Positions 42,101 to 48,232 of a DNA stretch of 64,000 bases are shown here, piece after piece. Numbering within the stretch: the first letter of the stretch is position 1; the number at the start of each line of letters is the position of its first letter. The stretch comes from Phocoena phocoena. Its lineage: Eukaryota > Chordata > Mammalia > Artiodactyla > Phocoenidae. Below the pieces are notes generated by a model. That model was not told the origin of the DNA. It saw only the letters and a program-made list of their open reading frames with translations, and did no database searches. Made by a program: the position numbers and the translations under genes. Where the stretch lies: positions 46,580,879 through 46,644,878 of the forward strand of contig NC_089238.1 in assembly GCF_963924675.1 (NCBI RefSeq). Reading direction: 5' to 3'.

Positions 42101-42301
42101 TAGAGGAGTAGGTATAGATTTACCATAAATGAGGTTAATCACCCTCTTGTTAAGATTAAGTGAATTTAAGAAAACATTATGCTTCCCAGAACAACAGGAA
42201 AAGCATCCCAATATCTATCATCATATATATAAAGCACGTAAGGTGAATTATGGAAAATCCATACTTACATGATTGCAGTCTGAAGAAATTTCATTTTCAG
42301 G
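3015..42301 (-). CDS. GLG1: GLG1 (Golgi glycoprotein 1 / ESL-1), partial, 12 internal exons
   Basis: Spliced coding region on the minus strand, in transcript order: 42301-42269, 29232-29146, 25305-25090, 19911-19708, 18807-18736, 17787-17604, 15288-15074, 11284-11163, 9456-9355, 7389-7236, 5433-5296, 3101-3015. The sum is 1614 nt, 538 codons, open throughout with matching phases and GT-AG borders. The product matches the cysteine-rich luminal region of GLG1, a type I membrane sialoglycoprotein of the medial Golgi that binds FGFs, serves as an E-selectin ligand and affects pro-TGF-beta processing (family knowledge). I see 34 cysteines in repeats of the type C...CL...C and four N-X-T sequons. 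Signal peptide, N-terminal exon(s), last repeats, membrane span and tail are outside the window. There is no stop or frameshift in any exon, so the gene looks intact here. Identity rests on residue-by-residue recall of the mammalian protein; I am very sure of it. Confidence 0.97.
4610..4745 (+). mobile_element. MIR SINE remnant
   Basis: 'agacctgagctctaggtaag' and 'catttctctgagcctcaagt' then 'actaaatggaaaagataatt' match the order of the MIR core. Confidence 0.65.
5296..5433 (-). CDS. GLG1: GLG1 exon (46 codons)
   Basis: 138 nt, phase 0 at both ends, acceptor 'ttctcatgtag', donor 'CAG|gtaggtg'. It encodes [20 protein letters not shown]..., with cysteines at exon residues 5, 30 and 38. It spans the end of one repeat and the start of the next ('[19 protein letters not shown]'). 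Its sequence is identical to the mammalian protein as I recall it, which indicates strong constraint. Confidence 0.97.
5705..5786 (+). mobile_element. Short L1 3' terminus
   Basis: 'gaatcactatgctgtacacc', 'ctatacttcaattaaaaaat': the last 80 nt of an L1-type element. Confidence 0.75.
7236..7389 (-). CDS. GLG1: GLG1 exon (51 codons + 1 nt, NET sequon)
   Basis: 154 nt. The first base completes the split lysine; it ends in phase 0 with 'AGGAGG|gtatgcg'. Acceptor 'aaccttatag'. It encodes [20 protein letters not shown]..., with cysteines at exon residues 9, 17 and 37 and an N-E-T sequon at 23-25. 'LDPVLYRKC' is a textbook start of a GLG1 cysteine-rich repeat. Confidence 0.96.
7637..7841 (+). mobile_element. 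CHR SINE (short form)
   Basis: Lies in the GLG1 intron about 250 nt upstream (transcript sense) of the exon at 7236-7389, antisense to the gene. A perfect 16-bp target duplication 'aaagatggtatcttcg' at 7621-7636 and 7842-7857 shows recent insertion. Confidence 0.96.
9234..9342 (+). mobile_element. 5'-truncated CHR-type SINE at a GLG1 splice donor
   Basis: About 109 nt: 'gtgcttaagactctgcgctt', a B-box-like 'aggttcgatccc', 'agggaactaggatctcacat', 'gccgcatggcc', then an A/C-rich tail. This is the older CHR-1-like form. It is flanked by a 17-bp duplication 'caaaatactcacttcca' (9217-9233 and 9343-9359) whose second copy includes the donor and last five bases of the GLG1 exon. Antisense to GLG1. 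Confidence 0.92.
9355..9456 (-). CDS. GLG1: GLG1 exon with SINE-duplicated donor site
   Basis: 102 nt. Starts with G (completing Met), ends with AA of a lysine codon that the next exon completes. Acceptor 'ttttatgcccag', donor 'TTGGAA|gtgagtatt'. It encodes [20 protein letters not shown]..., cysteines at exon residues 4 and 18. The last five exon bases and the donor lie inside a target-site duplication created by a SINE at 9234-9342. An identical second donor therefore stands 126 nt further into the intron. Reading from the true exon into the intron gives lysine and then TGA at once (9351-9353), so use of the outer donor would truncate the protein. Confidence 0.96.
9700..10135 (-). mobile_element. 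Ancient LINE 3'UTR-like fragment
   Basis: Contains 'tttgaaataaatcccagata', 'cctgtcagctttcaaatttt' and 'aatcaggacccagaaaaggt', a conserved order in an old mammalian LINE 3' end (L1ME/HAL1-like from memory). Family name uncertain. Confidence 0.6.
10829..11015 (-). mobile_element. CHR SINE (short form)
   Basis: Poly-T at the low end, head at the high end ('ccaccagggaagcccc'). Target duplication 'caatactagtttt' at 10816-10828 and 11017-11029. Sense to GLG1, about 150 nt downstream of an exon donor. Confidence 0.94.
11163..11284 (-). CDS. GLG1: GLG1 exon (40 codons + 2 nt)
   Basis: 122 nt, phase 0 start, ends with AT of a methionine codon completed by G of the next exon. Acceptor 'tttcttaatccag', donor 'CCAAT|gtaggttat' (somewhat weak). 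It encodes [20 protein letters not shown]..., with two cysteines at exon residues 24 and 32. A short CHR SINE ends about 150 nt downstream of its donor in the transcript direction (10829-11015). Confidence 0.96.
11285..15073 (-). other. GLG1: GLG1 intron, mostly unique
   Basis: 3.8 kb; only the MIR at 12055-12245 is recognised. No SINE of the cetacean type, unlike most introns here. No exon-like segment seen. Confidence 0.8.
12055..12245 (+). mobile_element. MIR SINE remnant
   Basis: 'gagttctattaatagttctg', 'ggcaagttgattaacctcta', 'agtttctttaactgcaaaga' and 'gcaaagcattttacagatgt' follow the MIR order. Confidence 0.7.
15074..15288 (-). CDS. GLG1: GLG1 exon (71 codons + 2 nt)
   Basis: 215 nt. 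The first two bases (GG) complete the split glycine; it ends in phase 0 with 'CAAGCG|gtaagga'. Acceptor 'aatcctaacag'. It encodes [20 protein letters not shown]..., with cysteines at exon residues 7, 32, 40, 52 and 68. It covers the end of one cysteine-rich repeat and most of the next ('[19 protein letters not shown]'). Confidence 0.96.
15715..16530 (-). mobile_element. Ancient L1 3' end
   Basis: 'agctttgctgaggtataact' at the low end and 'tgttcatatcctttgaccat' at the high end; on the minus strand it is the ORF2 end and 3'UTR of an old L1, with many indels. Confidence 0.8.
17090..17330 (-). mobile_element. MIR SINE remnant
   Basis: Reverse MIR order: 'catcctcacaagaactcct'-like, 'gttttatagataagaaaaat', 'gaggtttggagagattaaga', ending near 'cattacgcttccctgac'. 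Confidence 0.65.
17604..17787 (-). CDS. GLG1: GLG1 exon (61 codons + 1 nt)
   Basis: 184 nt, starts in phase 0 and ends after the first base of a glycine codon that the next exon completes with GG. Acceptor 'cctcttttctcag', donor 'GAG|gtaagag'. It encodes [20 protein letters not shown]..., with cysteines at exon residues 1, 26, 35 and 54. '[21 protein letters not shown]' is a repeat start. Confidence 0.96.
17788..19707 (-). other. GLG1: Two short GLG1 introns (17788-18735 and 18808-19707)
   Basis: AT-rich unique sequence. I see no repeat or regulatory signal beyond the splice sites. Confidence 0.8.
18736..18807 (-). CDS. GLG1: GLG1 exon (24 codons, symmetric)
   Basis: 72 nt, phase 0 at both ends, acceptor 'ccatcttacag', strong donor 'gtaagtatt'. 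It encodes [20 protein letters not shown] plus four residues, with one cysteine in the usual 'KCL' context. Its length is divisible by three and it is symmetric, so it could act as a cassette exon; nothing in the sequence shows that it does. Confidence 0.95.
19708..19911 (-). CDS. GLG1: GLG1 exon (68 codons)
   Basis: 204 nt, phase 0 at both ends, acceptor 'ctgttttag', donor 'AAT|gtgagtcag'. It encodes [20 protein letters not shown]..., with cysteines at exon residues 11, 33, 58 and 66. The part '[17 protein letters not shown]' is a clear start of a cysteine-rich GLG1 repeat. The acidic linker '[10 protein letters not shown]' is conserved in the family. Confidence 0.96.
20760..20804. repeat. 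Compound microsatellite (CA)n(CGCA)n
   Basis: About 12 CA units pass directly into about 5 CGCA units; in a GLG1 intron, 850 nt on the 5' side of the exon at 19708-19911. Confidence 0.97.
21030..21130 (-). mobile_element. MIR-like remnant
   Basis: 'gagtaaacagaggcctagag' and 'cacctagctaacag' recall the inverted MIR core; short and diverged. Confidence 0.45.
22359..22569 (+). mobile_element. CHR SINE (short form)
   Basis: Complete head and a tail of CAAA repeats. An 11-bp target duplication 'aaactattact' at 22348-22358 and 22570-22580. Confidence 0.95.
25090..25305 (-). CDS. GLG1: GLG1 exon (72 codons, six cysteines)
   Basis: 216 nt, phase 0 at both ends. Acceptor 'cctttgagcag'; the donor 'AAAG|gtatctacc' is weaker than its neighbours. 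It encodes [20 protein letters not shown]..., with cysteines at exon residues 4, 17, 30, 49, 55 and 64 and an N-I-T sequon at 24-26. This is the end of one cysteine-rich repeat and the start of the next ('[18 protein letters not shown]'). It is the most cysteine-dense exon in the window, expected to be disulfide-bonded in the Golgi lumen. Confidence 0.96.
25306..29145 (-). other. GLG1: GLG1 intron, 3.8 kb
   Basis: SINE 25978-26315; otherwise AT-rich unique sequence. At 28507-28530 there is a short A/T run 'aaaataaaataaattaaaat'. Confidence 0.8.
25978..26315 (+). mobile_element. CHR SINE (long form)
   Basis: Head 'gggacttccctggtggcgca', body with repeated 'ccacaactactga', tail 'aataaataaataaattt'. 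Near-perfect duplication 'atgatgttta' (25968-25977) against 'atgatgttca' (26316-26325). Confidence 0.92.
29146..29232 (-). CDS. GLG1: GLG1 exon (29 codons, NLT sequon)
   Basis: 87 nt, phase 0 at both ends, acceptor 'cttatacctag', donor 'gtaggttgtg'. It encodes [18 protein letters not shown]... with one cysteine and an N-L-T glycosylation sequon at residues 8-10 of the exon. The segment 'KLxxDPxF' is the typical start of a GLG1 cysteine-rich repeat. A 13 kb intron lies on its 5' side and a 3.8 kb intron on its 3' side. Confidence 0.95.
30170..30620 (+). repeat. Ancient dispersed repeat (third copy)
   Basis: 'tggtcagggaaggtttacca', 'gcagcatgtgtggaagctca', 'ccagatcataaagcccttgt', 'gagtgacatgaccggatttg'. 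It matches the later half of the copies at 32.4 and 34.7 kb. Confidence 0.45.
30895..30978 (+). mobile_element. L2 3' end
   Basis: 'gcccagtgcctagaagagtg' followed by 'aaatatttgttgaatggatc', the standard L2 terminus. Confidence 0.75.
31328..31405. repeat. Purine run (A/G only, AAAG-rich)
   Basis: Nearly 80 nt of A and G on the + strand with only two or three pyrimidines. On the GLG1 transcript strand it is a long polypyrimidine tract. Confidence 0.9.
31705..32110 (-). mobile_element. Ancient L1 3' end carrying a Tigger insertion
   Basis: 'cataccataaaattcacgat' (31728) and 'cataaccatcaccactttct' (31998) are consecutive parts of an old L1 3' end, separated by the DNA transposon at 31780-31982. 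Confidence 0.7.
31780..31982. mobile_element. Tigger2-like DNA transposon (non-autonomous)
   Basis: About 203 nt with inverted ends: 'ggttgacatttgaacaac' at the left and 'attcgagggtcaactg' at the right. It is flanked by the TA target pair (31778-31779, 31983-31984), as expected for the pogo/Tigger group. Too short to code for a transposase. Confidence 0.82.
32430..33070 (+). repeat. Ancient dispersed repeat (same family as 30.2 and 34.7 kb)
   Basis: Order 'gtattgtgttaggcgacaaa', 'gctcaaccacaggaaacaaa', 'gaggaagactggggttctag', 'gattttaccttaaaggaaat', 'ggatgggagaagatggga'. The same order is seen in part at 30170-30620, 34720-35560 and 45480-45680. Old and diverged; name uncertain. Confidence 0.45.
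33144..33548 (-). mobile_element. 5'-truncated L1 3' end
   Basis: Poly-T at 33144; the 3'UTR region includes 'attggagtatagttaactta' and 'cagtaggtccttattagtta'. Perfect 15-bp duplication 'tgaaggaaaattctt' at 33129-33143 and 33549-33563. Confidence 0.93.
34720..35560 (+). repeat. Ancient dispersed repeat (second copy)
   Basis: 'accaggcaccactcaagaca', 'tccctgccctcaagtagttt', 'gaacagcaaatgcaaaagac', 'gaaatatgacctgactgtta', 'ggaggctattaaagaagcac'. Same family as 32430-33070. A T-rich LINE-like stretch of unknown family lies just before it (34100-34720). Confidence 0.45.
36573..38205 (-). mobile_element. L1 fragment (ORF2 C-terminus and 3'UTR) inserted in an older L1
   Basis: On the minus strand the ORF2 pieces '[19 protein letters not shown]'-like and '[15 protein letters not shown]' can be read with stops and shifts. 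Flanked by 'ccatttttct' at 36563-36572 and 38206-38215. It contains a small GT microsatellite at 36931-36966. The flanking sequence on both sides reads as one older L1. Confidence 0.8.
38236..38551 (-). mobile_element. CHR SINE (long form), head interrupted by a second SINE
   Basis: Minus-strand copy from 'tttttttaaatttattttat' to 'cattggcagggggattctt'. Its missing 5' head ('aaccactgcgccaccagg') seems to lie at 38881-38906 after the second element. The whole pair is flanked by 'ctgttgtcttttcttt' at 38219-38235 and after 38906. Confidence 0.85.
38552..38906 (-). mobile_element. Second CHR SINE nested in or fused to the first
   Basis: Minus-strand copy beginning with a T-rich tail (38552-38605) and ending at the shared head 'ccaccagggaagccc'. 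Only one head exists for the two bodies, so it is either a 5'-truncated insertion into the first SINE or an unequal-recombination product. Confidence 0.85.
39715..40054 (+). mobile_element. CHR SINE (long form)
   Basis: Head 'gggcttccctggtgacagag', long body, A-rich tail. Short duplication 'acttta' at 39709-39714 and 40055-40060. It sits at the edge of an old L1. Confidence 0.9.
40098..40325 (-). mobile_element. MaLR-type LTR remnant
   Basis: 'gtattagtttggtagggctg', 'gtaacaaaataccataaact', 'gggtggcttaaacaacaaaa' and 'agaagtctgagatcaaggtg' match the reverse complement of an old mammalian MaLR/MLT1-like LTR. It is partial and has no coding part. Confidence 0.65.
40567..40792 (+). mobile_element. 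hAT-Charlie-like DNA transposon
   Basis: 'gtttagcaaacttttcccgc', 'gtaaatattttaggttttca', 'gttccaataaaactttatgc', 'ctggatttggcca': a full-length, diverged copy of a common mammalian hAT element. The exact family name is from memory and uncertain. Confidence 0.7.
41196..41297 (-). mobile_element. Old CHR-1-like SINE fragment
   Basis: Minus-strand 'accaccagggaagtcc' head, 'ggttcaatccctggttggga' and 'ccacatgcctcgtggcc' body; diverged, no clear duplication. Confidence 0.8.
41560..41970 (+). mobile_element. L2 LINE fragment
   Basis: 'caagtatcatctccactatt' and the terminal 'gtgtttggcacacagtagat' with '...aaatgaa' are typical of the L2 3' end. Confidence 0.65.
42269..42301 (-). CDS. GLG1: GLG1 33-nt exon
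   Basis: An 11-codon exon reading [11 protein letters not shown], with acceptor 'ccttttag' and a strong donor 'gtaagtatg'. Phase 0 at both ends, so skipping it would keep the frame but remove one cysteine of the first cysteine-rich repeat. It joins directly to the exon at 29232 and is the most 5' GLG1 exon in the window. Its upstream partner, which would end around the 'CLQDVRE' segment, is not found between 42302 and 64000, so the intron on its 5' side exceeds 21.6 kb. It is too short to be found by ORF length; the call rests on protein continuity and splice sites. Confidence 0.93.
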
Positions 42302-43486
42302 CTAAAAGGAAAAAAAAGAAGAGATGATGTTAAAAAAAATATCCTCTCAAGTTTTCAAACACCACCAAAATAAACTCAAAACAAGAAATCTGAATATTCA
42401 ACTGAATATAATACTTCAATATGAGGAGTAAAATGGGGCTTATACATCTTTTAGATTGCTGAGGAGAAATATACCAGAAAAGGATGAGACATAGTCCCTT
42501 CCCAATCAATGGTACGATCTGGAAATTGGGAAAATGGAGAAGGAGGTACTAAAGACATAAAGCAAGAGTGACAGAAGGATCCTTACATAATACTTCATAA
42601 TTCTGAAAGCTGAAGAGGATCAGGCACAATACAGGTGCCCTCGCTTTAAAGAAAGTTAGATATCTGGAAAAAAGAAGGCTTATTAAAGAGGGCAAAAAAG
42701 GTCTGACAATGATTTAAAAATTAGTCTCACATGTCACCATTAGGGGAAGTGAGGTGGTGGGTACATGGGACCTCTACGTCTATGTTTGTAACTTCTTATG
42801 AGTCTATAATCTTGCAGGTCTATGATTAAAAATACAAAGTTTCTAAAAACAGAAATTATTTATATATTCCCATGAATACATTTGCTCATAAAGCCAGGTA
42901 CATATAACAGAGATAAAATGAACTTTCAATTCTGTGACAAAAAAGTAGACTAGGTTAGGCCTTATATTGAATACCTTTGCCATACACGTCTCCTTTAATT
43001 TCCTTGTTCATACCGTTAAAGGAGATACAATTGTCATAATGCACGCCATAATAAAGCATTATTTCCTTTGAGATTCCATAGTACTCCAACCTGCTCAAAC
43101 AAAGTAAATTGTGTCCCCTCTATGAAATATTCCTGACATAGGCTATAAAAGATGCCACTTTCAAAATAAAAAGATTCTCCCTATTCAAGGATAGAAATAA
43201 GGCAATACAGAAAACAGTAAATATTAACAAATTAAGCAGACACACCTAGCATCACTTTAGGAAGAAAAAGGTTTCTAGGGAACTATTCATTCCACTACAT
43301 TATTTAGCAGGCATTAATTCTAAAGTACAAACTCATTTTTGTACTTACTTATAAAATATTATATTAAAATTGACTTTAATTAGATTGCTAGGCAATCGTG
43401 AGATTATAACACACCACTTCTGAACTTTCTCCTTCCTTGTCTAAGTAAGAATAGATATTTTAATGTCTTTCTGAGGTGTCTTTCTA

Positions 43487-43700
43487 CTGCTTTTTTTTTC
43501 TTTGCGGTACGCAGGCCTCTCACTGTTGTGGCCTCTCCCATCGTGGAGTACAGGCTCCGGACGCGTAGGCTAGGCTCAGCGGCCATGGCTCACGGGCCCA
43601 GCCGCTCCGTGGCATGTAGAATCCTCCCGGACCGGGTCACGAACCCGTGTCCCCTGCATCGGCACGCGGACTCTCAACCACTGCGCCACCAGGGAAGCCC
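43487..43700 (-). mobile_element. CHR SINE (short form)
   Basis: Complete minus-strand copy. A perfect 16-bp target duplication 'ctgaggtgtctttcta' at 43471-43486 and 43701-43716. Confidence 0.95.
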
Positions 43701-44199
43701 CTGAGGTGTCTTTCTAAATCTTAGAAGTCAGCCTCCATACTATGAGTTAATCTAGCTTAACTCTGTTCCCTTCACTGAAATTCCAAGTGCTTAACTTATA
43801 GCCCTTAACAGTTTATTTGCAAGAATACTTTATTTTGTACAGGCAGTTTTCTACCTTATCCCCTTTTAATCTATCCTTTCAATTTTTTCCAATCAATCAG
43901 TAATTCTAGCTCTTTCTCAAAGCACAGACGGCAATTTAATACCATTAGCATCTCTACTTGTGTTCATTTCTATTAAATGATAACTTTGGATTAAAGGGGC
44001 ATTCTTGAAAGAAATTCAGAGCATTGGAGAATCTTCTAAGTAAAGTAGTCAAAGAAGATTTAAGTTACCCATGGAAAAAAAGCATTGCCATATTTACAGT
44101 CCATAGGACTTACATCAGCAAATTAATGATTGTTTTAATGTCTTACTTTCCTACAGTGATAGAATGGATTATTTCCCCCAGTTTTCTACTTTTCTTTAA

Positions 44200-44575
44200 T
44201 AGGATTTGATATCCAGATCCTTTGCTCTGTAACTCTGCATAGCCTCCTGCTGTGGAATGAGTATATACCCTGCTCCACTGATGTTAGGTTAGGCCACTGA
44301 CTTGCTTTGGCCAATGGGATTTTAGCAGGCATAATATGAGAAGAGGCTTTAAATGTGCTTGGGTGGTTTGGCTTGTATTCTCGCACTCCTGACATTCCCG
44401 ATGCGAACAACACGTACAGAGAGCTGCTAGTACAAGGAAAAGGAGAGACACGTGGAGCAGACCTAAACCTAACCCGTAGCCCAGGGCACAGCCACCCCAA
44501 CTGACCTGCACAGCCATGAGCAAGAAGAATAAATATTTGTCATTATAAGCCCTTGAAATTTTGAGGGTGTTTGTA
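44200..44575 (+). repeat. Ancient interspersed repeat, family uncertain
   Basis: 'gctttggccaatgggatttt', 'gaggctttaaatgtgcttgg', 'gagagacacgtggagcagac' and 'aataaatatttgtcattata' form an order I know from a widespread mammalian repeat, but I cannot name it safely. No coding capacity. Confidence 0.5.
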
Positions 44576-46396
44576 ATGAAGAAAAAAATGACTAATAAGC
44601 CTATCAGGCAAATGAAATAAGAAAAATCTCAAAACCTTTAAGTTGTAATTGGTAACTGCAATGGTTTAATTTAGTGAATTATATTAGTAAGTACAGAATA
44701 CTACACCTTCTATGAAGGAATGACACAGTCCACAGAGACATAAGTGAACTGCAAATGTGGAGGTCAGTGTTTGGTTTTCACCTCTCTCACTGTATCAATT
44801 TGCAATTGACAATAAACTGGCTTATTTTTTTCTTTCTAGATTTAGTTTTTCTACCCACAAAGAGAAGACAATATAGCAGTGCCATGAAAACAAGGTTATG
44901 ATGTTAAGCCACTGAGATTCACTGAACTGAACAGCTATAAAGAATTTCTAAGTGTAATTATGAATAATTACTCTTATAAATTTAAAAGCGCCTTTAGAAT
45001 CAAAGGACAAAGTAGTGGTTCAGAGGAACAGAAAAGAGACTTGCAGAATATAAAATATAAAGTAGTATACCCAAACAGTGGGAACATGAATAATGCCAGC
45101 ACAAACTAACTTTAGAGAAAGTATAAAGAGAAAATGCTATGGTTTGGCACTCAGCCATTTGATAAGAAACTAAAAGACAGAAATTTCAAGGAACAAAAAC
45201 AAACATGGGTGCTGACACAGGTCTGGTTCTGAGCCTACACCATGGCCATGAGGTCCCAATCAAGTCACTTCATCAGACGTTATCTATTTCTGCAAATCTG
45301 TAAATGCAGATAGGCTTGATGATCTTTAATCTTAGAATAAGAATAGTATGAGGACTAACACCAGAATTACTAAGGTGAAAAAAGGCTGAGAATTTTTTCC
45401 TTTTATTAACAATCAGTGAAATAATACTCTGAAATGATCCTAAGAAATCAATCAACAAGTAAAAACTGAATAATTATGAAGTACCCAAAACTGTGCTACG
45501 CATTGCTGTGGGATACAGAAGAAAGGTAAGACACAAATTGTCCCTAAGCTCAGGTAGTTTACAATCCAGTTATAGAAATAAAATGGTGAAATCAAGCAAG
45601 TAAGCAAGAGCAGGGACTTGAGCTAGGCCTGAAGGTTTAGAGAGAAGAATGATTTACAAAGGGGATGCAAGTTAGATGATCCCCTGGTGCTCAGGAAGAA
45701 AATAATGGACCTCTCTTTTTTGAAAAGCTCATGCTTTAATTTATACTTTAATGTTTTTATAATATATGTTAGAATAATTAATATTTTATGAATATATATC
45801 TACTAGAGTATGCTCAGTAATTTTTTCAAATGATAAGAACATGATCAAGATAGAAAACTGAGAGTTGAAACCTTTCCTCTCACCAGTTTAGGAGTCCTAT
45901 ACCCATCCCTACCCCTTCAAATCAGAGGCAAAGTGAAGGTTCCTAGCTGTGGAAGCAGTAAATTAGAAGCTAAGCTTTGCCACATTATTAGCTGCTCTCT
46001 ATTACTCTGGAGATAGAAATCTGGACTTTGAAAAGACTCTTACATCAAGTGTTCCCTCTTTGGAATTAAAATAATTGTCCTCTTAACAACAGAAAACTGG
46101 GAGGAGAAAAATTTATGAAAAGCCCCACAAATAACTTTCTGTTAAATTAATGATCAAATTTTGGAAAAGAGACTGCTGAAGTTACATATATTAATATCAA
46201 AAAAGAAATGATTATGAATAAAGGAAAGAGAAAAAGAAGAAAATGTGAAGCATCCCCCCAACCAAACACAGCAGTGACTAAAACAGAGAAGGAACTCAGT
46301 TAATGTTGAATGAATGATGCAGCAACAGCACTGTAGGAGAGACAAGTCCTGAGTACTTGGAGACACCTGCCTGACTCCAATAAAGAATCTGATGGG

Positions 46397-46609
46397 GGCT
46401 TCCCTGGTGGCCCAGTGGTTCAGAGTCCGCCTGCCGATGCAGGGGCTGTGGGTTCGTGCCCCGGTCTGGGAGGATCCCACGTGCCGCGGAGTGGCTGGGC
46501 CCGTGGGCCATGGCTGCTGGGCCTGTGCGTCCGGAGCCTGTGCTCCGCAACGGGGGAGGCCAAAGCAGTGAGAGGCCCGCGTACCGCAAAAAAAACCAAA
46601 AAAAAAAAC
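46397..46609 (+). mobile_element. CHR SINE (short form) abutting the L1 5' end
   Basis: Head 'gggcttccctggtggcccag', body 'cgtccggagcctgtgctccg', tail 'aaaaaaaaccaaaaaaaaaa'. It ends about 10 nt before the L1 5'UTR begins. No target duplication around the SINE alone was found, so the L1 may have landed in its A-tail. Confidence 0.92.
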
Positions 46610-46619
46610 CAGGGGCAAA

Positions 46620-48232
46620 ATCAAGAATGGCGTACTAGGAGGACACAGAATTCGCGTCTCCTCACAACTAGGGCACCTACCAGGCACTGGTGGGGGACCA
46701 TGGACACCTAAGGGGATGGGAGGAACCCCTAGTGACTGGGTAGGACGTGGGGTGTGGGGGTAGTGAAGGGGGAGGAGAAGTGGAGGCGGGATGGGACTGG
46801 CGCCCCTGAGGGGTGGCTGTGGGAGGGGAAGGTACCCCACGCCCGAAAGGGGAAATTGGGGAACCACTGGGACGGCAGAGGATCAAAAGGGAGCATGGCC
46901 AGGTTTACCATGCCCACGTGGGCCCCTGGGAGACTGCTGAAGACCCAGGCCTGATCCTCTGCCCACAGAGGCCCCCTCCAGCTGTGCAGGTCCTGAGGGA
47001 GTAGGAGGAAGGCAAGACAGAGTAAAAGTAAAGGCCGTACCTCCAGGACCGGCACCCCTGAGGAGCGGCTAGGGGAGGTGAGGAGCTCCTACACCAAGCG
47101 GTACCCACCCCCGTTAGGGGGCGAGAACCTGGGAGAGAAGGTGGGGGAGGGGCGCAGAGGAACAGAAGGGAACGTGGCCAGTGCGTCCCCTGTCCACTTA
47201 GGCACCGGGAAGACTGTTGGGCTCCCGGGCCTAGCCCTCTGTCCTCGGAGCCTCCCTCTTGTGCACAGAGCCCAAGCCCCGCCCCTACACCCCCACCCAG
47301 GGCCCCACCTCTACACTGGGAGACCCTGTCCAATGAGCTGGGCCTAAACCCCACCCACACACCCTCAATCAGGGCCCTACCTCCAAACTCCGGAACCCCA
47401 CACTCCAGAGGCCCTCCTTTGGATGTGCTGCCTCTCCCCTTCCCCAGGTCCTAAGCAGAGGCCCCACCCCACGCTGCAACGTGCCCGCCTAGGCCCCACT
47501 CCACTCTCAAACATCACCCCCCCACACACCTGCCTAGGCCCCACCCCACCCAAAACCCCACCCCTGCCTAAGTTCCACCTGCTCCTAAACTCCACCCCCA
47601 TAGCCAAGGCCTTTTTCTTTTTCCTTTTATTTTTTCCTCTTTTAGATTGGGGTTCTGTTTTACCTTGTTGATTCATTGTTGTTGATTCTTTTATATTTTT
47701 ATTTTTCCTAATAAATCTTTTATTTTTCTAATTTTATTTTATTTTTTATACTTTGTTAGTGATCTCTCCTTTTGGCTTGTTGCCCTCCCCCCTCTTTCTT
47801 TTCTTTTTTCTGCTGTGGTTTTATTTTACCTTACTGCAGTTGTTTCAATTATAGTTTTATTTTTCCTAATATATTTTTTATCCTTCTAATTTTATTTTGT
47901 TTCTTATTCTTTGATATTGTACAGCTCTTTTTTTTCTTTCTTTCTTCGTTTTTATTTCACCACGCCACGAAACTTGCAGGATCTTGGTCCCCAGGCTGGA
48001 GGTCGTGTATGAGCTCCTGTGGTGGGAGCTCCGAGTCCAAACCACTGGACTAATAGAGAACCTCAGACCCCAGGGAATATCAACTGGAGTGAGGCCTCCC
48101 GGAGGTCCTCATCTCAGCACCAAGATCCAGCTCTATCTAACTGCCTGCAAACTGGAGTGCTAGATGTCTCAGGCCAAACAACCAGTAAGACAGGACTACA
48201 GTACCACCCATCAAAAAAAATGACAAAAAAAT
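46620..48232 (+). promoter_or_regulatory. L1 5'UTR (internal promoter region), with two diverged monomers
   Basis: GC- and CpG-rich in an otherwise AT-rich intron. Two related blocks, about 46796-46985 and 47049-47255, share 'gcccctgagg', 'catggccag'/'cgtggccag' and 'agactg(c/t)tg' with a period of about 253 bp. A C-rich tract follows (47240-47610), then a T-rich stretch leading to ORF1. By family knowledge the L1 5'UTR holds a polymerase II promoter; whether this copy is active is not visible. Confidence 0.7.

Larger units (their letters stand above)
29233..42268 (-). other. GLG1: GLG1 intron, 13 kb, repeat-rich
   Basis: Layered repeats: three copies of one ancient family (30.2, 32.4, 34.7 kb), L2 ends, L1 33144-33548, nested L1/SINE block 36150-39714, SINE 39715-40054, LTR remnant, hAT element, SINE 41196-41297, L2. 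Stretches 29233-30170 and 35560-36150 show nothing I recognise. Confidence 0.8.

Noticed and set aside
46154..46867. 237-codon open frame on the minus strand
   Set aside because: It runs through a SINE and the C-rich L1 5'UTR; the composition is that of the repeats and it matches no protein family I know.
46700..47600. CpG-rich block that could be taken as a gene promoter island
   Set aside because: It is the L1 5'UTR, followed in order by L1 ORF1 and ORF2. The GLG1 promoter must lie outside the window.
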